Source of the DNA: Lichtheimia corymbifera B2541
Lineage: Eukaryota > Mucoromycota > Mucoromycetes > Mucorales > Lichtheimiaceae
Length of the DNA stretch: 64,000 nt
Reading direction: 5' to 3'
Assembly: GCA_000697475.1 (NCBI GenBank)
Contig: JNEU01000814.1
Span: 54,877 to 118,876 of the forward strand
The notes below the pieces were generated by a model. It was not told the DNA's origin. It worked only from the letters and a program-made list of their open reading frames with translations, and searched no databases. Both the position numbers and the translations under genes were made by a program. Positions 46,447 to 57,112 of the stretch are shown here, piece after piece (position 1 is the first letter of the stretch; each line of letters opens with the position of its first letter).

Positions 46447-47056
46447 GGTGTGTGTGTGCGTGCGTGTGTGCGTGTGTGTTAAAAAAGGAAAAAAGGAAGA
46501 GAAAAAAGCGATATGGGCAATTCTGGATTCATCATGTGTAAAATATCTCAGCTCATCACCCATACAATGACATCAACGCATACACGACACTCCCCTCTTC
46601 AATGGTGCAAACGTAGCAAAATTGATATTCAAATATTATGGTGTTGCGTATCTTGACATGAAAATATTTTGATGATGATGACAGCAATGTGACATTGACA
46701 TGTGCGGTAATACGACGATCCCTGGATTGTACAATGCAGCATGACGCGCACGGACCTGGTTGGCAAAGTGATAGTCATTTGTCTTCTCATACACATTTCC
46801 TGCGTCGTTCAACCACCTCGTTCCGCTCACTGATTCAACCGATCCTCTGAAATTGACTGCTGGGATCGTAACATCGGAGAGGAAATAACGATCTTCATGC
46901 ACTTTGACTTGATCATTCACGTGTCACCTACATGCCTTTTTTGGGCACAATTAACTACTCATAGAAATACTTGATGACTATCCTCTCCTAACCACTAGGC
47001 ATAGAAAACTATTGACAACCAACATCCTTTTTTATTTTATCCTGTTCATGTGGGTT
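46447..47056. other. Intergenic, full AKR 3' / nuclease gene 5'
   Basis: 610 bp holding the AKR 3' end and the nuclease promoter, with a (CA/CG) dinucleotide tract (46448-46479) directly before the nuclease ATG. A minus-strand open frame at 46636-46920 (contains VTIPAVNFRGSVESVSG) is not recognisable. It could be coding remnant carried by the element, but nothing else supports it. Confidence 0.5.
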
Positions 47057-47601
47057 CTAACTTTTACGAAAATCAAAAACAGCTTCAGGTTTGTTTCCAA
47101 GTATCTAAAAAGCGGTGAAACGAATCAGTGACCAAGGTGAAAGAGCTTTATATCCTTTTATTTACCTGATCGAGGTCCTTCATTACGTCGTCTGTCATTA
47201 GGTGTCTGATCTTGAGCGCTTGGATATTTTCTCTGGCTTGATCTGGCGTGGACGCTCCAATAATGACGCTGGTAACATTTGGATTGCATAGACACCAAGC
47301 AATGGCAAGTTGAGCAGGTGTACATCCTAGTCGTTGTGCTATTTGCTATAGTATGCATCATTAGCCTACTACTGTATGATACCACCCATTGAGTAAATCA
47401 CTTACACAAACAAGCTTGACCTTTTCGATCTTCCGCCTTCCTTCTTCGCTGAAAAAGCCAGCACGTAGCCGGTTAATGACAGGGTGATCTTGGATAGCAA
47501 GTCGAGAATAAGGCGGGATGACACCATCGTTGTATTTTCCACTCAACAAGCCTAAATATCAGCACAGCATCCCATCTTGAGTAAGGATCAACCCATTGGT
47601 G

Positions 47602-47653
<52 letters not shown>

Positions 47654-48797
47654 AGAAAATGACATACCGGATGCTAATGGTGACCAGACACAAGTGCCCA
47701 TCCGAAACTTCTGATACATTGGCAGATATTCTTTTTCCACTCGTTCACGATGCAACATGTTGTATTGAGGAGACTATATCATATAGCGGATCGTTATCAT
47801 CCCTTGCATTATGCACACGTGTTCCTTATTCATCCAAACTTTACCTCGGTAATAGGTGGGATCAATTGTAACTTGGCTGCTACTGCATGAGCTTCCATGA
47901 TAAGATATGCCGGCCATTCGCTGGTAGCCCAATAGAGAGCCATGCCTTTATCGATACACCAGTTGAATGCTCGCACGATTTCCTCCATGGGGGTATCCAG
48001 GTCTGTTTCACGCGTTACATGTTGGTTGCTGTAGAATGCTGATCCATATCCAACAAAAAAACTTACCAGGTCTCTGTGCATAAAGAATATCCACATAGTC
48101 CAATTTCAGTCTTTGCAAGCATGCCACAGTGCCTTCAAACACATGTTTTCGAGAAAGTCCACGGTCGTTGGGTCCTTTGGTCCCACCCCAAAAAACCTAA
48201 CCGTAAAAGCCGTATAAGCACACATGGCAAGATGAAACACCTTATTTCCACAAAAATACCTTAGTAGAGATGACAAAGTCGGATCGCTTGAGATTTTTTT
48301 GGTTACGCAGAGCAAGACCCAGATCAATCTCGCCTTGACCACCTGAGATAGATAGATAGATAGAGAATGATGAATAATCCTGGTATACATATATAGACCT
48401 ATATATCCAACCCCACCCTATCCTACGACACGATCGCAACTTACCTGCATGGGATTCAGCAACGTCGAAATGGTTGATGCCAAGCTCCAGTGCTGTTTTT
48501 ACAATCTCTGTCGTCTGTTCTACAAGGGCGATCGTCGTGTCAGCCTTTCCAGTGTTTGCGTATACTATATATGCAACCTACCAGGTGTAATTTGGCCGCC
48601 TTTTTTCGCGTATACGAGGGAGAGTTTCATTAGAGGAGATGCTTGCCATCAAGGTGGTTCACAGGGCGATTGGTACGCGTGGATATTGGCTTACCAAAGG
48701 TGATCCAGGATCCCAAAGACAGGATGCTCACTTTGAGACCAGAGTTGCCCAAATAGCGATATTCCATTTCCGGTTGCTGCTGCTGTTGTTGTTGCAT
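47057..48797 (-). CDS. Aldo-keto reductase, Kv-channel beta-subunit-like
   Basis: Ten exons, 348 aa: 48695-48797, 48582-48599 (18 nt), 48445-48519, 48260-48342, 48067-48196, 47845-48002, 47668-47773, 47406-47551, 47166-47345, 47057-47104. A (beta/alpha)8 barrel of the Kv-beta/YghZ group: [92 protein letters not shown]-dependent carbonyl reduction is the family reaction; the substrate is unknown. Oddities: in the FDVAESHAG block the usual catalytic Tyr position holds His, and the usual His/Asn position reads Gln (LYAQRPD), so activity may differ. The exon encoding GLLSGKY...EKVKLVC is nearly identical to the truncated copy, while the flanking exons differ by about 15-20%. Inferred host target of the homing nuclease. 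Confidence 0.93.
47602..47652 (+). repeat. Poly(A) run of 51 bases
   Basis: Unbroken A run (poly-T on the coding strand) inside the AKR intron 47552-47667. It is probably length-variable and may be misassembled or miscounted by the sequencer. Position and length suggest replication slippage. Confidence 0.85.
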
Positions 48798-48982
48798 GCT
48801 AGGGCGATGAAGAGTAACAGTGTCGGTGGAAATGAAGCAAGATTGTGGAGATATAAGAGGGGAAGGAAAAGGAATAAAAGAATGGTAGGCAAGATACGGA
48901 AGGCAAGGAAAAATAGTATAAATGCGTTTAATGTAAACTTTTATCCGCAGATCCACTTTACACTCTTGACTCTTTTATTTTA

Positions 48983-50674
48983 CTATGACATCAACGGGTT
49001 GGGACAAGTATCTGGGATGGGAAGATCGGTAGGTTTCACACCTTTGGAATGCTTTGGTTTATGCTTGCAGTTCTCACTATCATACAATAGATCTTCAGTG
49101 CCCTTGACTGTTACTCCAAATGCATCTAGTTTGACGGGATGTTTCAGGTCCTTGTTCCTATCCCAATCCTCGAGTAGTTTTTGTAGATCAGAAACTCGGT
49201 CGGCAGATTCGTTCCTGAATAAAAAAGATTAGCCTTATTATTGCATGGATCCCTTTTGAATGATGATGATGTGACTTTACCAAACACTGCTAGGAGAGCA
49301 ACATTGTAGCTGGCGACGAGTCTTGAGAAAACGAGCAAGATAATCCTTTTCGCTCTCATTGGCCCGACGTGCACCCGTCAGTTGAAGAATTCTGGGAAGG
49401 TTGATCTGCGGCTCAACGTACTATGGCATCCAAGGATATATCATCAGCCAATCAATCGCAATGCTCTCGCTTGTTCTTTTGGCCTTTTCTTTTCTTCTCC
49501 CCTTCATCTTTTTTCCGTTGCCTGTCCCACACACACACACACACAAATGTTGTTTTACCTGCCATCCATGTTGCACGATCGTATCTAGATTGGGAGAAAA
49601 ACAGCATAAAAGACTCAGTTTTAAATGACCCTGTGATTTATACAATGTGCACCCAACAATGGGCAAATTCCCACATCCGCATGATTTGTTGCTAGGATGA
49701 GATAAACACACTTACCGTAAAAGAAAGCCTTGCCAAGGTTGGAATGGACACCCACACTTGCAGCATACTTCATGGCAGGTTTCAAATACATGGCATGACC
49801 CACATCCAATTGTGTTTGGATAAAACGTGCATCATAGCAAGCGGCATGTTGCCATGCCTTCATGTATCCATGCTTGTCAAGTTTGGATGTATCAGCGCGA
49901 CCGCTATCACCAAAGTCTAATTGGCTTAATCGCTTAAGCTCCTTGAGACTCTTGCGAAGCTTGGATTTGGGATTGTGCTTTAGATATTGTTTCACCACCG
50001 TGTAGGCATCATTGGTGCCCGTAGTAAAGCCAATGTAGCCACTACATGGCTGAGTGTGAGTGATCAATATGCCCCAAAGTAATAAACCTGGGATTTACCT
50101 TGTGTAACCACGGCAATCTTTGATATTTTCCACATACTATGCTGCGTGTGAGTCCAATTTCATTGCAATGCTTCCTCCTTACTTACTCCATAACCGATGC
50201 TCGTTCCCCCATTTTCAAACCTATAATATGACATTTGTGACAGATAAAGTTAAATACAACAAAAAGGAGATGGGCTATTCGTTATATGCCAAAAAAGAGA
50301 GTTGATCATCACGTACACATTGGTGATAAGCTGAGCCATCTTGGTTGTATGATCGTCAATGTCTTGGTCTGGCAGATCAGAAATGTCGTAAAAGCTGTGG
50401 GGTTGATGATGATGATGTGTCAGTTGCCGTGGTTACTGTTGCTATGTGTTAAAAAGACGTACGTGGTGCAATTGTTTAATTTGATTCCATTGACGCTACC
50501 ACCACCGCTGCTACTACTACTAGAGCCACACTTTTCCTCGTCCGTGGTAGAATCAAACTCGAATTTTTTGCAATGGTCGCCACCATGTGAATAGTCACCA
50601 CTGCAATATTTGTCAGATGCTGCTGCCAGCAGCAGTAAGGATTGGAATACAAGGGTTGCGAGTTGCCAACGCAT
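48983..50674 (-). CDS. Secreted chitosanase, glycoside hydrolase family 46
   Basis: Eight exons, 361 aa: 50463-50674, 50317-50394, 50187-50220, 50099-50136, 49716-50041, 49559-49584, 49281-49420, 48983-49214. Signal peptide MRWQLATLVFQSLLLLAAAS. The GH46 core: a catalytic Glu is expected in FENGGTSIGYG (about Glu99) and a catalytic Asp in NIKDCRGYTSG (about Asp114), followed by the family block YIGFTTGTNDAYTVVKQYL and later VGHAMYLKPAMKYA. GH46 enzymes cut chitosan with inversion (family knowledge). The C-terminal ~70 residues are Lys-rich and acidic, with Cys pairs. With the chitin deacetylase this makes a chitosan synthesis and turnover pair. Three exons are 26-38 nt. TATA box at 50735. Confidence 0.92.
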
Positions 50675-51194
50675 GAAAAAAAAGGAATGTCTGCTGTCAA
50701 ATGGTCTGTTTGGTATATACACACCATCGTCCCCTTTTTATAACGATGATTTTGCTGAGTTGGATGGGGTGTGCCACTTAATTAAGGAGGGATGGTCAAT
50801 ATGTCCCATAGTTTCCTAGATCCAGCGTTGTCCGACAAAAATGACAATTAACTAGCACTGTACAATGTCGTTCCCCTTGTTACCCGAGATAATGAATCGG
50901 TGACACACGCACAATGAAATAATGTCGGCGTGTGCAACAAAGAAAGAGGCCATCCATGTCGTCTTTGTCGAGGGCGTACAGACAGACGTACAAGCTGCAT
51001 AACCAATTTTCACAGATATTTCATGCGTATTCGTCTCCCAATTACTACCGTGTCACCATGGCTTTTCTCCTAATCTTTAGTACCTGCATCATTTGCAAGA
51101 ACAACATGATGCATGCAAATTGACAATAAATCATGGATTTTGATGGTATAAATACTACGAATGATTACCTATCTATTGGTGGTGGATAGTGAAG
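50675..51194. other. Intergenic, chitosanase 5' / CUE gene 3'
   Basis: Chitosanase promoter (TATA at 50735-50742, minus strand) and the 3' flank of the CUE gene. No gene is seen. Confidence 0.5.
50735..50742 (-). promoter_or_regulatory. TATA box of chitosanase
   Basis: TATAAAAA on the minus strand, about 61 bp upstream of the start at 50674. Confidence 0.6.
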
Positions 51195-52507
51195 CTAATA
51201 GGCTCGCTTTTTGGGAGCTGAAGGTTGAGGGAATTGGGTTTCGTTAGCATGGGGATCAAGCTGTACACTATAAATCGAGTCATAGGAGGGTGGTTGCTCC
51301 TCTGGCTCATTTGGTTTGTGAAGCGACACTGCTCGTGCAGCAGGTGTTGATGATGATGATGGAGATCTCAATTGAGTGGATGATGTTGCTTCATCAGGCT
51401 CATCAGGCTTTTGGGTATAATAACGAGGAAGTGCATTATGGCTAGAGGGTGATGATGTTGCATTGGATAAAGTTTCACTGGCAATACTGGGGATTTTGTG
51501 AATGAGCTATCTCTACGAATGAAAAAAAAAAAAAAGATCACTTACGATGATGGACGTTCAGATCTTGCCTTTTCTTTTTCTTTTTTATCCTTTCGTTCAT
51601 TGTATACGGAAGCTGCCTTTTTTGCTGCCACTATAATGAATCGTTAGATTATACTCATACATGAGAGAGATATTGTGTTGTGACACTTACAGATACCCAG
51701 GCCAACAATGCTGCCAATAGGACCATTCAGTGGGATATCACCACTCTTTGTTTTAATAGTGTAAATAGCATTATGAGCGTTTGAGATTTGGTTGCTCATT
51801 GTGTTGTTGACTGTGCTGAATGCTTGTGTTGTTTGAGTGTTAATGGTATTGGCTGCGTAGGCTGCGTGGTTGCTCATGGTACTGGCTGTTTGTGTCATTT
51901 GCTCCTTCAAAGCTGATACTAAAAGAGTGCATGAGTCGAATGCATGTAGAATTCATATATATCTACGATACATACTGCTTTGCATTGACCCACAGCTAAA
52001 AGAGTTACGATGATGATCACATCCTCGACGACACTCACGACGCTCCATTCTTTTGTATTCTCTAAGCTCACGCTTTTCCCGTCGCCTTTGTTCTTTACGT
52101 TCACGTTTTGCTTGTCTTCTTTGCTCTTTGCCAGTAAAGATATCACTAGCGCTACCGCTCTATTCATGGAACAAATTTAGCATTATTTGTGGTGGTGGAG
52201 GCGCATGACATGCTATATATGGTTAATTTTGCCCGCAACATACCGTGGAACGCCAATTCTCAGAGCTTGACGATGACCCTTCGCGCCTTGGTTGTTCATG
52301 ATATGCTTTACGTGAGTAATGGGCTGATGATGATGAGGATGATGAGGAAGAAGAAATCGATGATGCATCCTTTTTCGCATCACTCATGGCTAAAAGCAGC
52401 TCGTGTGCTTCACGAACATTGTTGTTTCTAGAAGCCAACACTTGCTGGATCGTACTGGGATGAATATGAGGGAAAATTTCACTCAGAGTGGCTTCCTGGG
52501 GTGTCAT
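51195..52507 (-). CDS. CUE-domain protein with C-terminal PPxY motif
   Basis: Five exons: 52244-52507, 51976-52159, 51691-51918, 51546-51630, 51195-51486 (350 aa). The N-terminal CUE domain (about 3-42: TLSEIFPHIHPSTIQQVLAS, then NNVREAHELLLAMSD) is a ubiquitin-binding three-helix fold. A polyserine stretch, a very basic segment (RRQAKRERKEQRRREKRELR), an amphipathic middle (MTQTASTMSNHAAYAANTIN) and a Gly-rich hydrophobic patch (GPIGSIVGLGI) follow. The C-terminal PPSY motif (QPPSYDSIY) is the kind recognised by WW domains of Nedd4/Rsp5 ligases. It is plausibly an adaptor in ubiquitin-dependent trafficking (inference). I do not recognise a named orthologue. Confidence 0.75.
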
Positions 52508-53092
52508 GATAGATGTTGTATGATGAAAAATGCGGGTACAAACGAGCACGATCTCGAGGTTTATATATTGCCTTTTTATAAAGAGGTGGCTCAGCTGGAT
52601 ACATGAATCGTCTTGGCATGGCAGGATGCCTATTGGCCACCTGAATAACCTTTGCGCAACCTCGGCCAGTATTTACCCCGTTTAGGCTTGTGTCACTTTT
52701 GATACATGATGCTCAGTGTTTTACAAAGTTAAAACGCTTTTAAAACGAATCAACCCAATGTACATATGTACATGTTGCTATATCAAGGATCATACGTTGA
52801 ATGGTGATGCTATTCAAAAAGAGCTTGATTGTCGCAGTAACAAATGGTGATGTTGACGTGATTTCTGTAATACGACGAGGTCACACGTGCCAAGCGTTTC
52901 ACGATCAACAAGTTTTAGATTGTCATTGTTGTCCGCAGTATTGATCTCTCTTTATATGCCAAACATTCCACACGATGAGATAGATGGTAATAATATTCAT
53001 TAAATGCAAGAGTATAGGGATGATAATGATGCAATGTTGATCTATCAGGTCGTATCTCAAAATAGGTACAATGGGGGAGGAGGAGGTAATAG
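52508..53092. other. Intergenic, CUE gene 5' / DUS1 3'
   Basis: CUE gene promoter with a TATA box at 52572-52579 (TATAAAAA, minus strand) and the 3' flank of the dihydrouridine synthase gene. No gene is seen. Confidence 0.5.
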
Positions 53093-54576
53093 TTATGCCA
53101 CTGTGGGTGCTTGATTAGCGGTTGAGTCATTGTTGGATCCTTCTTCTTCCACCTTGGCCTTTTTGGTAGTACCTTCTTCCTTGGAATGCTCAGCAGAATC
53201 CTCATTGTCCCGCTTCTTTTCATTGTTCTCCTTGTCTTGCTCTTGGTTCTTGTTCTTTTTATCCTTCTTTTTGCCATATCCTTCAGGAAGAGGAGGACGG
53301 ATATTCGGCTATACAAATATATATTATCAATACATTTATCCTGTGGCTGATTGTCACACACACACTGTACCTGACAACGCCAATGACCATATTGACGAAT
53401 ACCCTTCTCATCCGGTTGACCACTCAAATGTTCTTCACCGATTCTCTTGCGATCTTCTTCAAGACGATCCCTCAGCTGAAGTACGACATCGTATGATTCC
53501 TGCCAAGTGCTTGCTTTTCCGAGACGTTCACGTAGATCCTTGTGATGAGGCAAGCTAGAATGCATGACCTTGAACAAGTGGCCCTTGATGATGCCATGTC
53601 GCAACTTTGGGGTATAATCACGCACAATTTCCAGGTATTCCTTTGCCATCTCCCAAGTACAAGGAGGCATCTTGCGATCCATGAAAATGGCGGGGTTGTA
53701 AAGAGCACCTTCAGCTGTCATGACGCCATCGACACCAGTGTAATCAATGCAACGTTGGACATCGTCATAGTAGAGAATGTTGCCATTAGCAATCACCGGG
53801 ATCTTGAGTGCTTGTTTGACTGCCTTGATCTTGTCCCAATCGGCAAGTCCAGTATGATGACCCTTTTGTTCACGCAAACGGCCATGGACTGTCAACAGTT
53901 GAGCACCCGCCTTTTCAATCATCTTTGCGTATCGAATGGTCTTTTCCACGTCAGTGAATACCCGAATCTTGACAGTGACAGGGACAGCAAGTTCACGATG
54001 CAATGTCGACACCATCTTTTCAATCAATTCCCACTCATCCTGCAAATAAGAACCATAGAAACCACGCTTGGCGATATGTTGAGGACATCCAAGGTTGAGA
54101 TCGACAGCATCACATTCGTGTTCCACTAGCTTGGCTGCACGCAACAAGATATCAGGATCATTGGCACAAAACTGCACTATGGTTGGCCTGTCGTTCTCGT
54201 CTGTAGACCACTGATCAGCTCGGTACTTGTGTCCGTTCTGAGGATCGCTAAACAAGCGTGCATGGAACATGGGAGTATAGCATGCATGTGCACCATAACG
54301 CCGAGTCAGGATACGCCAAGCCTGTTCCGAAGCATCGACCATGGGAGCCAGAATGAATCGAGGAGAACCAAGCGTCTTTTCAAAAAACTCATAACCTTCC
54401 AATTTGCGTGGCATTGTTGTTGCTGTTGTTGTATCGGTGGTGGGAGTGGTGGTGTTGGTGGTGTTGGTAGTGGCAACAGCAGCAGCAGCAGCAGCAACAG
54501 TGTCAGACATGGTGGCCCTGATGGATCGGAATGGGAGACGAGACAGTGAGTGAAAGCGAGAAAACAAACGTTGCAT
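53093..54576 (-). CDS. DUS1: tRNA-dihydrouridine(16/17) synthase, Dus1-like
   Basis: Two exons: 53371-54576 and 53093-53308 (473 aa from the first ATG, 450 from the second at 54507). FMN-dependent TIM-barrel enzyme that reduces uridine in the D-loop of tRNA. Motifs: [38 protein letters not shown] (with the catalytic Cys of LGCPQ), [21 protein letters not shown] and IPVIANGNI. The C-terminal exon is Lys/Glu-rich ([18 protein letters not shown]), a probable tRNA-binding or nuclear tail. The first ATG adds an Arg/Ser/Phe-rich leader ([18 protein letters not shown]) that looks like a mitochondrial presequence. The second ATG has a strong GCCACCATG context, so two protein forms are likely. Confidence 0.93.
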
Positions 54577-54939
54577 CCACAAGGAGCAAATTTTCCATCT
54601 GCCCTGCTAAATTAAGTCAATGCTCTCCATCTTTTACTGGCTCATGCTTGAAACAGCTCTGTCTGACACCACCAGTTACTCTGCCCCATTTTCATATATC
54701 AACTTTGTACAATACGTTTTATTGCCTATAAAGGAGATAAGAATTCTTATATTTGCTGAAATGAATTTGCACGTGGGTTGGGTAGTACCATGGCCGATAC
54801 ACGACCATTGCCATGGACACACGAAGTTTTCTGCAAGAGGGTCGGGCACAAAGAAAAAGCAATCAAGGAGAGAGGGGGGTATTTACACATTTAGAAACGC
54901 TTCTCTTTTTTTATTCTCTTGTTCTTTATCTCTAACAAC
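54577..54939. other. Divergent promoter, DUS1 / GT15
   Basis: 363 bp shared upstream region with T-rich DNA just before the GT15 start and TATAAAGG near 54726. No gene is seen. Confidence 0.5.
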
Positions 54940-56360
54940 ATGATCAACACACGGATAGGTCGCTTCCTACTCCGTGTCTTGCTTCCAATCTCGATCGTCT
55001 GTACATTACTCCTCGTTGCTTATCAAAGTGGCTCCTGGGACGCCGCATCTCAACACCGAGTCCGTTATCATCCAAAGCCGCGACTGAATGGCACAAGAGA
55101 GAATGCAGCCTTTGTCGTCCTTGTTCGTAACGAAGACCTCGACTCCATGCGAAACACCATGCAACAACTCGAGTCTCGCTTCAATCGCAAATACGGCTAC
55201 CCTTGGATCTTTTTAAACGATCAGCCCTTTGATGACCGTTTCGTTGACTTTACCTCAGGTCTTGCGTCCGGCGAGACATTCTATGGCACCTTGAACAGCA
55301 CCATGTGGGGTTACCCTGACTGGATTGACCAAGAAAAGGCTCGTGCTCGTCGTGAAGCTATGGAACAAGATGGTGTCATTTATGGTGGAAGCGAGTCGTA
55401 TAGACACATGTGCCGGTAAGTGATGGCGTTCTTTATGGGTCAAGGCATCTGAAGGTGTTGTAGTTTCCAGAGCGGCTTTTTCTTTCGACATCCTCTGTTG
55501 GACTCTTTTGATTATTATTGGTAAGTAATAGTGGATGATGGTGGATACGCATATGACTCATGTTGGCAACTACCAGGCGTGTTGAGCCCCATGTCAACTT
55601 TCCTTGCGACATTGATTACGATCCATTCCAAGTGATGCGTGAAAGGGATTTAACCTATGGTAAGGGCATTTGTGACACACACACACACACAAGGCACTGA
55701 CAATTTTGGTAGGTTGGGTGATTACAATCAAGGAATTTGAAAAGACGATCCCAACGCTTTGGAGCACGGTCAAGGAATTCATGAAGGAGTATCCACAATA
55801 CATTGTTCCCAAGGATGATCCTGAGAGTCTATTGGGTTGGATTAGTCCTGATGGTGGTGATACATACAACCTATGCCATTTTTGGAGCAACTTTGAAATT
55901 GGAAACTTGGCGTGGATGCGATCACAAGCTTATCTTGATTTCTTCAACTACCTCGACAAGTCGGGTGGATTCTTTTATGAAAGGTAATATTATCACATTA
56001 TATATGCAGATCAGGCACCAACACTATTGTGAATAGATGGGGTGATGCTCCCGTGCACAGTATTGCAGCTGCATTGATGCTCAAGCGATCCCAAGTGCAC
56101 TGGTTTTACGATATTGGCTACTTCCATAATCCATGGACCCATTGTCCCAGTGAGCCTAGCTGGTTAGGTATCGAGAAATGCTCATGCGATCCATCAAACA
56201 GCTTTGGTAAGTAGTAGTGAACCAAGGTGATTTCAAATTCCTATCATTGACCATGATCTCCCAATATTATATAGATCGTCATTCGTGGAGCTGCACACCT
56301 GAATATCTTGATTTTACCCGCACAAGTCGACAGGATTATGTGATAGCACAACGCAATTGA
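54940..56360 (+). CDS. Alpha-1,2-mannosyltransferase, GT15 (Kre2/Mnt1/Ktr family)
   Basis: Six exons: 54940-55415, 55464-55520, 55577-55659, 55713-55983, 56037-56206, 56275-56360 (380 aa). Type II membrane protein: a short cytosolic tail, a signal anchor (LLRVLLPISIVCTLLLVAYQ) and a lumenal catalytic domain. GT15 signatures: NAAFVVLVRNEDLDSM, YPWIFLNDQPF, YRHMCRFQSGFFFRHPLL, and the block YYWRVEPHVNFPCDIDYDPF with the conserved Glu. Also visible are FWSNFEIGNL and GDAPVHSIAAAL. It transfers mannose from GDP-Man to O- and N-linked glycans in the Golgi (family knowledge). It is divergent from DUS1. Confidence 0.95.
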
Positions 56361-57112
56361 GAGATATCTCTTTATTTCCCCCCCCCCTCACCTCTCCCTC
56401 TTCAATGTACATTTCGCCCATCCACAACAATAGCGGTAGAATTAATGCCGCCTTTCCGTAGCTCCCCGCCGCCATCGGAAGAATTACAGTTACCAAATGC
56501 ATGATATCGTTTCAATAAAGCAAGCACGCCCAGAACATTTGATCTTTACCAAACAGAGAACGGGGTCGTCGTCATGGCGACGATGTTTGTTTGTCTATAT
56601 CCGATCGGATCAGATCCTGTTGTACCACCACATTCTTTCAATTACCATAAATGCACCTCAGAGCTTCATACATCTTTATTCTTCATTCAAAAAAGACATA
56701 CGATGGCATGATGAACCATAAAAGAGATCAACATTCTTGATACATGTGCGATAAATGGCACGTCGGACACGTTGTTTCATACGTGTTGACGCGCATGCTA
56801 TTAGAGCCCTGGATCATCACCCTGTCTCTGCCCCATCACACTACCACCATCCACCATGACATCGCGTAGGATGCATGGTTGTATTAAGCATCCATGGGCT
56901 CAAAGTAAACGGGGAATGGTGCCGATGGTTACATCGCGGCTGTGTCGTGCTTTGAAGCGCGAAAAAAAAAAAAGACAAAAAAAAGTGGACCGAATTACGT
57001 GACCATTTGTAAGAACGCGATGTGTATAAAAGGGGGCCATCTCAATGAAGTTTTGAGCGTTCTTTACTCCTCTCTTTCTCTTTTTCCTCTTTCATAAACA
57101 TACACTTGTACC
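56361..57112. other. Intergenic, GT15 / RNR2
   Basis: 3' flank of GT15 and promoter of RNR2. Near the RNR2 side there is a poly-A stretch (56963-56974) and a TATA box at 57025. An MCB-like ACGCGT element is not seen. No gene is recognised. Confidence 0.5.
57025..57032 (+). promoter_or_regulatory. TATA box of RNR2
   Basis: TATAAAAG 88 bp upstream of the ATG at 57113, followed by a CT-rich leader. Confidence 0.6.

Larger units (their letters stand above)
41730..48797 (-). mobile_element. Putative WHO-like homing genetic element at an AKR gene
   Basis: Composite unit in transcription order: full AKR gene (48797 to 47057), nuclease gene (46446 to 42602), 5'-truncated AKR copy (42493 to 41730), all on the minus strand. 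The two AKR 3' segments form an imperfect direct repeat. In yeast WHO elements, a LAGLIDADG/zinc-finger nuclease cuts a host gene; the element supplies a recoded 3' end that restores the gene and leaves the native 3' end downstream as a truncated copy. The same arrangement is seen here with a different target gene. Likely element proper: the recoded AKR 3' end (from about 47870 down) plus the nuclease gene, ending near 42494. This boundary is inferred from where homology stops. Confidence 0.72.

Noticed and set aside
46636..46920. Minus-strand open frame between the AKR and nuclease genes
   Set aside because: No recognisable family, no splice context and no second copy; kept only as a remark in the intergenic entry.
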